Source: DASSFZ01 sp036514635
GTDB taxonomy: Bacteria > Chloroflexota > Anaerolineae > Fen-1058
DNA length: 13,891 bases
NCBI GenBank assembly: GCA_036514635.1
Contig: DATBWU010000176.1
Coordinates: forward strand, 1-13,891
Direction of reading: 5' to 3'
Under the pieces are notes generated by a model. It saw nothing but the letters and a program-made list of their open reading frames with translations, did no database searches and had not been told where the DNA came from. Shown here piece by piece: positions 6,487-12,473 of the stretch. The position numbers were made by a program, and so were the translations under genes. Within the stretch, counting starts at the first letter, position 1; each line of letters opens with the position of its first letter.

Positions 6487-7319
6487 CTAAACCCCGTCCC
6501 TTGCGCCCGATACTTGACACTGGGAATCGTGATGCTGCACGCCGAGCGCACGTTGAGCCTGGTGTGATGGATGCTATACCCCCACGATCCGCCCTTGACG
6601 ATGTGGAACAGCGGCGAATGAGGATTGTAGGGACTGCGCGTCCATTCCCAGACGTTGCCGCTCATGTCCACGCAGCCGTAAGGCGACACGTTCTGCGGAA
6701 TCGACCCGGCCGGCAAAGGGTATCCATTGCGCCAGTACCATCCGGCGCGTGCCCACTCGCGCCGGGGCTTGATCAATAGCGAGAAGAAGTACGTTTCCAG
6801 CCCGACCGGAAATCGTTTCTGCCAGTGAATCTCCGGCCTGGGCGGATCATTCCCCCACGGATAGAGGCGGCCATCCGTCCCGCGCCCGGCCTTCTCCCAC
6901 TGATACTCGGTCGGCAGTGTGATCCGGCGCTGCAATCGATCCGACAGCCACTCGCCATAAGCGTATGCCTCACGCTGGCTGACATCCACGATCGGGTAAT
7001 TGTCGTGGCCGTCCGGGTAACTCGAAGCCGGCGCGTAAGCGCGCACCAATGTCCCCCGCCAGCCGCGCACCACGCGATACCAATAACCTTCCCAATTATA
7101 TCCGGTCGCTTCTAAGAACTCACGCCAGGCCCGGTTCGTCACCGGATACTTCGCAATCCAGAACGCCGGCAAGTCCATCGTCTGCTGCGGCTTGAGTGGC
7201 GGACACAGCGCCAGCCGCTCGTAACATTCCTCCGGGCCGTAGATGAATGGGCCGGCAGGCACATAGACAAAGGATGAAGGATGAGGGATGAAGGATGAAG
7301 AAAGCCTCCCGCTCGTCAT
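6468..7319 (-). CDS. Formylglycine-generating-enzyme-like (SUMF1/EgtB/PvdO superfamily) protein
   Basis: The 283-residue frame from the ATG at 7319 carries the FGE-sulfatase fold: FVYVPAGPFIYG (17-28), FWIAKYPVTNRAWREFLEA (53-71), LPTEYQWEKAGRG (135-147), LYPWGN (152-157), VDMSGNVWEWT (217-227), KGGSWGYS (242-249) and GTGFRV (274-279). Members oxidise or couple substrates, for instance making formylglycine from Cys. The two copper-binding cysteines of true FGEs seem absent: by eye the aligned positions are Tyr248 and Thr253, so Cys oxidation of the FGE kind is unlikely. The ATG overlaps the upstream TGA (ATGA), so translation is coupled to the DUF5693-like gene. The frame is open further upstream, but that part is antisense-like noise. 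Residues 7-17 (SSSFIPHPSSF) are encoded by a heptamer array, and the TAG stop lies in another repeat. Confidence 0.83.
   Translation of the reverse strand: MTSGRLSSSFIPHPSSFVYVPAGPFIYGPEECYERLALCPPLKPQQTMDLPAFWIAKYPVTNRAWREFLEATGYNWEGYWYRVVRGWRGTLVRAYAPASSYPDGHDNYPIVDVSQREAYAYGEWLSDRLQRRITLPTEYQWEKAGRGTDGRLYPWGNDPPRPEIHWQKRFPVGLETYFFSLLIKPRREWARAGWYWRNGYPLPAGSIPQNVSPYGCVDMSGNVWEWTRSPYNPHSPLFHIVKGGSWGYSIHHTRLNVRSACSITIPSVKYRAQGTGFRVISEQ
7271..7298. repeat. Four tandem heptamers in the 5' end of the FGE-like gene
   Basis: The plus strand reads AGGATGA, AGGATGA, GGGATGA, AGGATGA in exact phase. On the minus strand it encodes part of the N-terminal tail of the FGE-like protein, just ahead of the conserved domain. 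Confidence 0.88.
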
Positions 7320-9232
7320 TCGTCGTGGGTCTTCTGCCACTCTGCACCGAGTCGAATCACGATTCCGGCTATCGCGCCCCAGGCAAATCTTCTGAATGTT
7401 TCGCGTGCTGTGATGTCGATTGCGCGTTCCGGTCTGCGGAAGCCGACCAATCCCAGCAGGTTGCCGATCGCGCCGATGAATGCCGCGCCTGCTGCCCAAC
7501 CTCGATGGCCCCGGCTTGCCAACACTGTGCTGAGCGCTGTCCCGATCGGCCCCAGCCCGGCCCATTTGCGCGCAGGCTGCGGGCCGAGCGCGATCTTCGC
7601 GTCGCCGACGAGGCGCGCGGCGGCAGACAAATGATGCGCGTGGCTTTCGGCGTGCGCCGGGTCGAGGCGCGCGAGCGGATCGAGTTTCCGCTGATTGGCG
7701 AGATACCACGCGCCGCCTAACGCAACGATGACGCCGGCACGCAGATTGCGATTCGGTATCGATAGCGCCGCCGATAGCAGCGGCAACATCCAGTCGAGGT
7801 TGAAGCCGCGATATTCTTCGATGCGCAGATAGTAATCCTGCCCACTGGTGGCGGCGGCCAGCGTCGTCGCGGCGGCGACCTGCCCGATCAGCCCGGCGAT
7901 CCAGCCTTCGATGCCGTCGTCATGCGACAGTCGATGCGCGGCAACCGGCGCGAGTGACGCAGCCGCAAGCGCCAACACCTTCGGCGTGTACGAGGGCGGG
8001 TATTGCGCTTCGAGATCGCCGCGCGCGCGTTCGAGGTAAGGCAGCGCCACCGCGCCGCCTGCGGCTGCAAGCGTGAGTGGTGCGGCCACCGCCTCCGGCG
8101 CATTGAGCACGGTGTTGAGAGTCGAGGCTGCGATGCCTGCCGAAGCCAACCCGATCCGGGCCAGATCGCTTTTCGTCGGTGCGGGCACGGGCGTTGGAAC
8201 ACACACGTCTTTTGAAACCGTGAAGCCATCGTGCTCCAGCGCCTCTTGGATGTGCTCGACGTAGTGCAGGCATTCCAGCGGCTCTGTCGCATGCAGCACT
8301 TTGAAGAAGTTCACGTAGCACAGGCGGATGCCGCGCTCGCGCGCCAGGTGCGCCCAGTGATGCGCGGCGGCGTGCAAATCGAGCGGGAGCATCTCCTCCG
8401 GCGTGAAGCGATGTGCGAGGACGACATTCGGTGCGCGCCGCTTGGCGGCGAACCAATCCCCTTTCTGATGGCGCGACTCGGCGAAATACACCAGCGAGAG
8501 ACCTTCACGCTCCATCGCGCCGAGCGTATCGTCCAGGTGCATCTCGTGGCCGAGAATCATGTTGCCGTCGAATGCGATCAGCCGGCCGAGCGCGGCGGCC
8601 TGCTTCAGCGTCCGGTCGATCAGGTTCTTTTCGGGCCAGGCATAACTGACCGGCCGGGGCACGATGCCCAACCCACTCGCGCCGATGCGCTGCGCCGTCC
8701 CCATCTCGAAGCCCAGGCCGATCTCGCCGATCGTCGGCAGGTCGCCCGCGAAGGCGAGTGTGCTGTCGCCGATGGTTTGGGCTTCGGTGTAGGGCAGGCG
8801 GGCCGCGAGTTCGTCGGCGAGTTGGTCGGTTAGTTGGTTAGTTGGCTGGTTAGTTAGTTGGTCGGTTAGTTGGTTAGCTGGATGGATGGTTGGTTCGGAG
8901 TGGCCGTGCAGGTAGTTCCAGTGACCGACGCGCGGTGCGGATGTGAGCGGCTTCGTAGGTGCTTGCGGCGCGAGTCGCCCCAGGCCGATCAGGCGGTTCA
9001 GCGTCAACTCTGGCAGCGAGACGTGTGTCGCACCGTGATGCGCCAGCTCGTGGAGCAGGTGGTCGAACGGCATCCCGGCCCGAATGGCCGCAGAGTGCGC
9101 ATCGTCAAAATCGACGCAAATGGCGACGCGACGATTGGCGTGCTCCCATCTTCGGCGGCGAGCCAGCACCCGCACAGCCGATACACTGCCGGCGACGGTG
9201 AGCGAAAGTGAGAGCAGGCGCGAAGGTTTCAA
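7316..9232 (-). CDS. DUF5693-like multi-pass membrane protein
   Basis: The protein has about 638 residues from a TTG at 9232. It opens with a membrane anchor (RLLSLSLTVAGSVSAV), then RRVAICVDFDDAHSAAIRAG and a block ending VSLPELTLNRLIGLG. This resembles the 'VDYDDV...EeTL..L...G' start of DUF5693 proteins, whose function is unknown. The middle (to about residue 345) is soluble and the C-terminal third has six or more hydrophobic segments, e.g. AVAAPLTLAAAGGAVALPYL, KVLALAAASLAPVAAH and GWAAGAAFIGAIGNLLGLVGF. Start choice is uncertain: the frame is open to a TTG at 9307, but that end lies in a CGCAAAGGA repeat, while 9232 has GAGAAG just upstream and begins directly before the anchor. Residues about 120-141 (NQLTDQLTNQPTNQLTDQL) are a repeat-derived insertion. 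The stop overlaps the FGE-like start. A transport, export or envelope role is a guess. Confidence 0.62.
   Translation of the reverse strand: MKPSRLLSLSLTVAGSVSAVRVLARRRRWEHANRRVAICVDFDDAHSAAIRAGMPFDHLLHELAHHGATHVSLPELTLNRLIGLGRLAPQAPTKPLTSAPRVGHWNYLHGHSEPTIHPANQLTDQLTNQPTNQLTDQLADELAARLPYTEAQTIGDSTLAFAGDLPTIGEIGLGFEMGTAQRIGASGLGIVPRPVSYAWPEKNLIDRTLKQAAALGRLIAFDGNMILGHEMHLDDTLGAMEREGLSLVYFAESRHQKGDWFAAKRRAPNVVLAHRFTPEEMLPLDLHAAAHHWAHLARERGIRLCYVNFFKVLHATEPLECLHYVEHIQEALEHDGFTVSKDVCVPTPVPAPTKSDLARIGLASAGIAASTLNTVLNAPEAVAAPLTLAAAGGAVALPYLERARGDLEAQYPPSYTPKVLALAAASLAPVAAHRLSHDDGIEGWIAGLIGQVAAATTLAAATSGQDYYLRIEEYRGFNLDWMLPLLSAALSIPNRNLRAGVIVALGGAWYLANQRKLDPLARLDPAHAESHAHHLSAAARLVGDAKIALGPQPARKWAGLGPIGTALSTVLASRGHRGWAAGAAFIGAIGNLLGLVGFRRPERAIDITARETFRRFAWGAIAGIVIRLGAEWQKTHDE
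8821..8897. repeat. GGTTAGTT-type repeat inside the DUF5693-like gene
   Basis: A 21-bp sequence (8821-8841) recurs exactly at 8857-8877, 36 bp apart (12 codons), within a longer tract built from GGTT, AGTT and GGTC words. It encodes the Asn/Gln/Leu/Thr-rich insert NQLTDQLTNQPTNQLTDQL. Its wording matches the 2164-2205 repeat. Confidence 0.85.
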
Positions 9233-9293
9233 GGCACGCTTCTCGAAAGGTAGATTATGTTTTACGACCCCACTGCAAAAAGCCGGATTCAAC

Positions 9294-9311
9294 CGCAAAG
9301 GACGCAAAGAG
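9294..9311. repeat. CGCAAAGGA 9-mer pair in a gene border
   Basis: CGCAAAGGA (9294-9302) is followed by CGCAAAGAG (9303-9311), directly after the end of the NTP_transf_5-type gene. This position argues that the DUF5693-like gene starts further downstream, at 9232. Confidence 0.6.
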
Positions 9312-9317
9312 GTCGTT

Positions 9318-10481
9318 TTACGCTTCGCGTCTTGCGATCAGCTGCCATGTGTCCGTGCTGCCGATCTTGAACATCGTCTTCCACACCTCCCAACGACCTC
9401 GCCAATCAAGCGCCCAGCGCGCGGTCTCGGCGCGATCGGCGAAGCCCCTGCCGATGCGTTGCGGGATCGTCCTCAGCGGCTTCTGCTGCGTTCGGCGCAG
9501 GACGTCGGCCAGGCCGAGTCGCGCGATCTGCCGGCGCAAAGCGCCAGGCGTCGCCTCGATGAGTTCATGCACAGCGTCGGCCGGCACGGGCGCATCGAGC
9601 AGATCGTGCGCGAGTGTCAGCGCGGCCAGGGCATAGGGCGCGGCGCGTCGATCGAGGGCGCGCTCCACGAAGATCGACCAGTTGATTTGACCGGCGCGGG
9701 TCACGGCCAGCAGATCGGTCAGTTGCACCATCGACGGCGCGCCCATGATCAGGTGAAAGCAAAAATGGACGCACACGTGCAGCAGCAAATCCTCGCGCGC
9801 CAGCACGCGGCACGCATGGCCGCCGAGACCGGCCTCGATCGCGCGTTCACGCACGCCGGGCGTGATATCGACCTTCAGGCCGAACCACGACTCTTCGAGC
9901 GAGGCGTGCGGCTCGATCGTGCGGTCGGACTCGGGCGACAGGTAGGGATTGGGCGTAGCAGACTGTGCGGCAGATCGGCGGAAGGTGCTCGTGTGCTTGA
10001 TGACGCCCACTCCCACGTCCGGCGATTTGTGTTTGCCGCTGTAGCCCAGCGCTTCGAGCATCGCTTCGGCAGCAGGCAATTCATCGGGCGTGAACAACAG
10101 GTCGATGTCGTTCATCGGGCGCAGGGCGGGATCGGAATACACGAGTGCGGCCAGATGCACGCCCTTCAGCGCGATCGGGCGCAGCCCGCGTTCCGCGCAC
10201 GTGCTCAACACATCGCCCAACTGCCTGAAGATCGCGGCATTGCGCTGAGCCTGGGCCTGATACGTCGCGCTCAGCTTCGCGGCGGCGCGTGGCGGAATCG
10301 CTATTCTCCAGTCGACGATCTGCCGATGGAGTTGAGGGCCGAGGCCGAGCACGATTGCTCGCACGGTCAGATCGTCCCAGTTGGCCTGTGCCCAAGTACG
10401 ATCAGACTCCCAGCTCGTGGGAGTCTGATGGGGGCACAGCGCACTGAGGAGCAGTTGCGTCGTGCTGGATGCGGACGCCAT
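9318..10481 (-). CDS. NTP_transf_5-type nucleotidyltransferase family protein
   Basis: This protein is 387 residues from the ATG at 10481 (a GTG 9 bp upstream is also in frame). The catalytic region reads GLRPIALKGVHLAALVY, then DPALRPMNDIDLLF (118-131 in this numbering). The LKG loop and the RPMNDIDLL metal site are the hallmark of the NTP_transf_5 (uncharacterised nucleotidyltransferase) family. These genes are often found near lasso-type B1/B2, AsnB-like and HPr-kinase-like genes, where they are suspected tailoring enzymes. A later His/Cys-rich helix (REDLLLHVCVHFCFHLIMG) is also typical. It is the first enzyme gene after the precursor (100 bp downstream) and should share its promoter. No good ribosome binding site is visible, and one arm of the 19-bp inverted repeat ends 9 bp before the ATG, so its translation could depend on RNA structure. 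Confidence 0.83.
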   Translation of the reverse strand: MASASSTTQLLLSALCPHQTPTSWESDRTWAQANWDDLTVRAIVLGLGPQLHRQIVDWRIAIPPRAAAKLSATYQAQAQRNAAIFRQLGDVLSTCAERGLRPIALKGVHLAALVYSDPALRPMNDIDLLFTPDELPAAEAMLEALGYSGKHKSPDVGVGVIKHTSTFRRSAAQSATPNPYLSPESDRTIEPHASLEESWFGLKVDITPGVRERAIEAGLGGHACRVLAREDLLLHVCVHFCFHLIMGAPSMVQLTDLLAVTRAGQINWSIFVERALDRRAAPYALAALTLAHDLLDAPVPADAVHELIEATPGALRRQIARLGLADVLRRTQQKPLRTIPQRIGRGFADRAETARWALDWRGRWEVWKTMFKIGSTDTWQLIARREA

Positions 10482-10490
10482 GATGATCAC

Positions 10491-10509
10491 CAGAGGGAGG
10501 CGCGCTACC
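10491..10509. repeat. Left arm of 19-bp perfect inverted repeat flanking the precursor gene
   Basis: CAGAGGGAGGCGCGCTACC is the exact reverse complement of 10691-10709. It lies directly upstream of the nucleotidyltransferase start. The pair encloses 181 bp that hold the whole precursor gene with its ribosome binding site. The identity stops sharply at both ends. Confidence 0.92.
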
Positions 10510-10520
10510 AGTATAGCGAG

Positions 10521-10536
10521 CCGGCCTGCCGGCCGG
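10521..10536 (-). promoter_or_regulatory. GC-rich hairpin between precursor and first enzyme gene
   Basis: CCGGCC (10521-10526) and GGCCGG (10531-10536) can pair around a 4-nt loop, 45 nt after the precursor stop. No T-run follows, so it is not a standard terminator. It could slow polymerase or protect the upstream mRNA, giving more precursor than enzyme, as is common in RiPP operons. Confidence 0.45.
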
Positions 10537-10580
10537 GTCTTACGGAACTACACGAGCAGGTGGCGCGTGCCACCACTGCA

Positions 10581-10646
10581 TTAGTGGCTGCTGAAGGTGA
10601 CTTGGGACAGGTCTTCGTGCCGGGTGATCTCGGGCTTGGTGTACAT
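10581..10646 (-). CDS. RiPP precursor peptide, lasso-type leader with a three-residue tail
   Basis: The 21-residue peptide reads MYTKPEITRHEDLSQVTF followed by SSH. It fits the lasso leader pattern Y-x2-P-x-L-x3-G-x5-T at Tyr2, Pro5, Ile7 (for Leu) and Thr17; Glu11 stands where Gly is usual. In lasso precursors this leader binds the B1/RRE protein and cleavage falls one residue after the penultimate Thr, which here leaves only SSH. The gene is well supported despite its size: GAGGAG lies 7 nt before the ATG, a consensus promoter lies upstream, and the first pathway gene follows. No Asp or Glu follows Thr17, so a macrolactam ring cannot form. The product may be a minimal modified tail (for example Ser phosphorylation, His change), the peptide may be a carrier or a broken relic, or the core may come from reading beyond the TAA. 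Confidence 0.78.
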   Translation of the reverse strand: MYTKPEITRHEDLSQVTFSSH

Positions 10647-10690
10647 GTCGCTTCTCCTCGCGGGCTTGGTTTGGTAGCATGTGAAGACAG

Positions 10691-10709
10691 GGTAGCGCGC
10701 CTCCCTCTG
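10691..10709. repeat. Right arm of 19-bp perfect inverted repeat flanking the precursor gene
   Basis: GGTAGCGCGCCTCCCTCTG pairs exactly with 10491-10509. It lies in the 5' untranslated leader, upstream of the precursor's ribosome binding site and next to the hairpin at 10711-10740. The promoter is outside the bracketed segment. Confidence 0.92.
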
Positions 10710-10710
10710 A

Positions 10711-10740
10711 GGCCGAATGCCGGGCGAACGGCATTCGGTC
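10711..10740 (-). promoter_or_regulatory. Strong hairpin in the 5' leader of the precursor transcript
   Basis: GGCCGAATGCC (10711-10721) pairs with GGCATTCGGTC (10730-10740), 11 bp with one G-T wobble, around an 8-nt loop. It lies about 45 nt after the predicted transcription start and 65 nt before the precursor ATG. There is no T-run. It may stabilise or attenuate the transcript. Confidence 0.65.
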
Positions 10741-10792
10741 GTAGCCGGCTATGTCGATCGCGCTATGTTTCCCAGGGGGCAGGATGGGTGCG

Positions 10793-10821
10793 AGTATAAC
10801 CGCTTCAACTCGGAATGTCAA
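10793..10821 (-). promoter_or_regulatory. Consensus sigma-70-type promoter for the precursor and downstream genes
   Basis: On the minus strand TTGACA (10816-10821) is separated by exactly 17 bp from TATACT (10793-10798). Start would fall near 10786, giving a leader of about 140 nt. This is by far the best promoter seen in the window. The upstream flank also holds a TACGCA direct repeat (near 10834-10848) that could be a binding site. Confidence 0.82.
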
Positions 10822-10875
10822 AGCCCATTCATACTACGCATATACGCAGGCTTTTGCATTCCGGTTTGGAAACGA

Positions 10876-12084
10876 TCAGCCTTCCTCGATGCGCCCGGCG
10901 GTGACGTGCAACATCCTGGCGCGCGAGCGGAATTCTTTGCTGAAGAGTGTGGGGTCGGCCGTCGTCATCAGCGCCTGGCTCACTCGGTCGAGGCGCGCCA
11001 GCAGATACGCGCGCCGCCGGATGTCCAGTTCAGCCAGCACCTCGTCGAGCAGCAAGATCGGCCAGTCGCCGGCCTTGTCTTTGATCCACTCGACCTCGGC
11101 GAGTTTGAGCGCCAGGATCGCGCTGCGCTGCTGCCCGCGCGAGCCGTAGGTGCCCAGGTCGATCTGATCGGAGATGAAGCGGAAGTCGTCGCGGTGTGGG
11201 CCGACGAGCGTCATCCCGGCCTCGATTTCTTCGGAGCGGCGTTCTTCGAGCTGGGCGTGGAAGGCCGCCTCGGCGCGGCGCGGATCGGCGACGGCGGCGG
11301 GCACGTCGAGACGCAGCACCATCTGGTATTCGGCGGTGGGCGAGCGGGTCGCGTCGAGCGCCGGCTGATAGCGCAGGCGCAAGTCGGCATGCCCGCCGGT
11401 CAGATCGCGGTGGATGCGATCCGCGCTGCGACTGAGCGCCTCCAGCGCGAGGGCGCGCTTGAGGGTAATCGCCACGCCATCGGCCACGAGTTGATCGTCC
11501 CAATAGGCGAGTTGATCGGGATCGCCGCCGGTCTCCTGGAGCTGCTTGAGCAGCGCGTTGCGCTGGGCCAGCACGTCGGCGTAACGATCAATGGCGCGGA
11601 TGTAATCGGGATCGATCTGCGACAGGACGTTGTCGAGGTAGCGGCGGCGCTCGCCGGGCGAGTCGCCAACCGTGTCCACATCTTGCGGCAGAAAAAGCAC
11701 GACGTTCATCTGCCCGGCCAGATCGGCGGCGCGGATGGCACCGCCGCTGACCCTGATTTGCTTGCGGAAGCGATAGCCGTCGGCGGTGTTGGCGCGTTCG
11801 AGGAGCAGTGTCATTTCGATGCGCGCGGCGCGATCGGTGCGCGACACGTCGCCGACGAGGCGCGCATACGGCGTGAGGCCTTCCTCGCCAGCCAGCCAGT
11901 GGATCAACTGGCGGTCGCTGGAGGTATGTGGCGACTTGGCTGTGGCGAGGTAGTATACCGCTTCGAGCAGGCTGGTCTTGCCTTGTGCGTTGTCGCCATG
12001 AATCAAGATCGGGCCGGCGGGCAGTTCGAGTTCGAGCCGGGCATACGCGCGGAAGTTGGTGAGCGAGAGATGGCGCAGGTACAT
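10876..12084 (-). CDS. recF: DNA replication and repair protein RecF
   Basis: From the ATG at 12084 this is 402 residues, close to the usual RecF length of about 360-400. It starts MYLRHLSLTNFRAYARLEL, the standard RecF N-terminus (the frame is open upstream but unlike RecF). Walker A is GDNAQGKTS (30-38), followed by LEAVYYLATAKSPHTSSD. Other family segments are FLPQDVDTVGDSPGERRRYLD, VGPHRDDFRF, SRGQQRSAILALKLAE and the Walker B DWPILLLDEVLAELD. RecF is an SMC-like ATPase that loads RecA on gapped DNA together with RecO and RecR. It is not next to dnaA or dnaN here. It lies upstream of the peptide cluster on the same strand, but a promoter between them makes the two separate units. Confidence 0.95.
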   Translation of the reverse strand: MYLRHLSLTNFRAYARLELELPAGPILIHGDNAQGKTSLLEAVYYLATAKSPHTSSDRQLIHWLAGEEGLTPYARLVGDVSRTDRAARIEMTLLLERANTADGYRFRKQIRVSGGAIRAADLAGQMNVVLFLPQDVDTVGDSPGERRRYLDNVLSQIDPDYIRAIDRYADVLAQRNALLKQLQETGGDPDQLAYWDDQLVADGVAITLKRALALEALSRSADRIHRDLTGGHADLRLRYQPALDATRSPTAEYQMVLRLDVPAAVADPRRAEAAFHAQLEERRSEEIEAGMTLVGPHRDDFRFISDQIDLGTYGSRGQQRSAILALKLAEVEWIKDKAGDWPILLLDEVLAELDIRRRAYLLARLDRVSQALMTTADPTLFSKEFRSRARMLHVTAGRIEEG

Positions 12085-12135
12085 GTGAGCCGCTGCAGAA
12101 GTGGTTGGGAGACCGCTTCCGAATTGGGTGGCGTA

Positions 12136-12144
12136 ATTGTAACA
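12136..12144 (-). promoter_or_regulatory. Possible extended -10 promoter for recF
   Basis: The minus strand reads TGTTACAAT, an extended -10 (TGn then TACAAT), about 50 bp before the recF ATG. No good -35 was seen. Weak evidence. Confidence 0.3.
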
Positions 12145-12157
12145 CGACTGCTCAAAG

Positions 12158-12195
12158 CGCCAGCAGCGGCCTTCGGTCGATGGCCGCTGCTGGTG
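12158..12195 (-). terminator. Strong hairpin after the LuxR-type gene
   Basis: CCAGCAGCGGCC (12160-12171) pairs perfectly with GGCCGCTGCTGG (12182-12193) around a 10-nt loop; a G-T wobble and a C-G pair extend it to 12158-12195. It lies about 40 bp past the LuxR-type stop and before recF. Only a short CTTT follows, so termination strength is uncertain. The rest of 12085-12232 shows nothing except the possible recF promoter. Confidence 0.55.
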
Positions 12196-12232
12196 AGGGG
12201 GGAAGGGGGACACCTATGCCGGGTGCGTGAGG

Positions 12233-12460
12233 TCAATCGAGGCGTTGGCTGGACATCAATCGGCGCACTTCGGTGCGGCTGTTCACACCTAGTTTCGATA
12301 GGATGTTGCTGACGTGCGTCTTGGTCGTCTCGCGGGTGATAGTCAGCTCGGCGGCGATCTGCGGATTGGTGTAGCCGCGCGCGATCAGCTCGGCCACCTG
12401 TCGCTCGCGCGGCGTGAGATCGGAGAGATAGTAAGCTGGTTGGAAGAAGAAGTCGAGCAT
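12233..12460 (-). CDS. Stand-alone LuxR/GerE-type helix-turn-helix protein
   Basis: This 75-residue protein is almost entirely the LuxR C-terminal DNA-binding domain: LTPRERQVAELIARGYTNPQ, then IAAELTITRETTKTHVSNIL and SKLGVNSRTEVRRL. The conserved Glu of TPRE, the THVSNIL recognition helix and KLGV are all present. There is no receiver or sensor domain, so it probably works as a small dimeric regulator or partner, in the manner of GerE. The start is the ATG at 12460, with GAGG 5 nt upstream; an in-frame GTG two codons earlier lacks a binding site. It follows the small membrane protein gene by 13 bp, so the two may be co-transcribed. Its target is unknown; control of the nearby promoters is possible but unsupported. 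Confidence 0.87.
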   Translation of the reverse strand: MLDFFFQPAYYLSDLTPRERQVAELIARGYTNPQIAAELTITRETTKTHVSNILSKLGVNSRTEVRRLMSSQRLD

Positions 12461-12473
12461 ATGCACCTCGTTG

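Noticed and set aside
7320..7709. N-terminal extension of the FGE-like protein
   Set aside because: It overlaps the DUF5693-like gene and is arginine-rich noise; the ATGA overlap at 7316-7319 gives a natural start.
10581..10646. Classical lasso peptide precursor
   Set aside because: The leader fits, but the tail is three residues with no Asp or Glu to close a ring, so a lasso product is not supported.
10491..10709. Insertion sequence ends
   Set aside because: Only 219 bp with no transposase and no flanking target duplication; retained as an inverted repeat of unknown origin rather than an IS.
10540..10821. 93-residue minus-strand frame overlapping the precursor
   Set aside because: It would begin in the promoter region, has no ribosome binding site or domain, and is in a different frame from the leader peptide with its strong signals.
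10717..12312. Long open frame on the plus strand across recF (531 residues)
   Set aside because: It is antisense to a clear RecF, has no domain and an odd composition; long antisense frames are expected at this GC content. The same holds for the plus-strand frames at 5175-6389 and 9084-10799.
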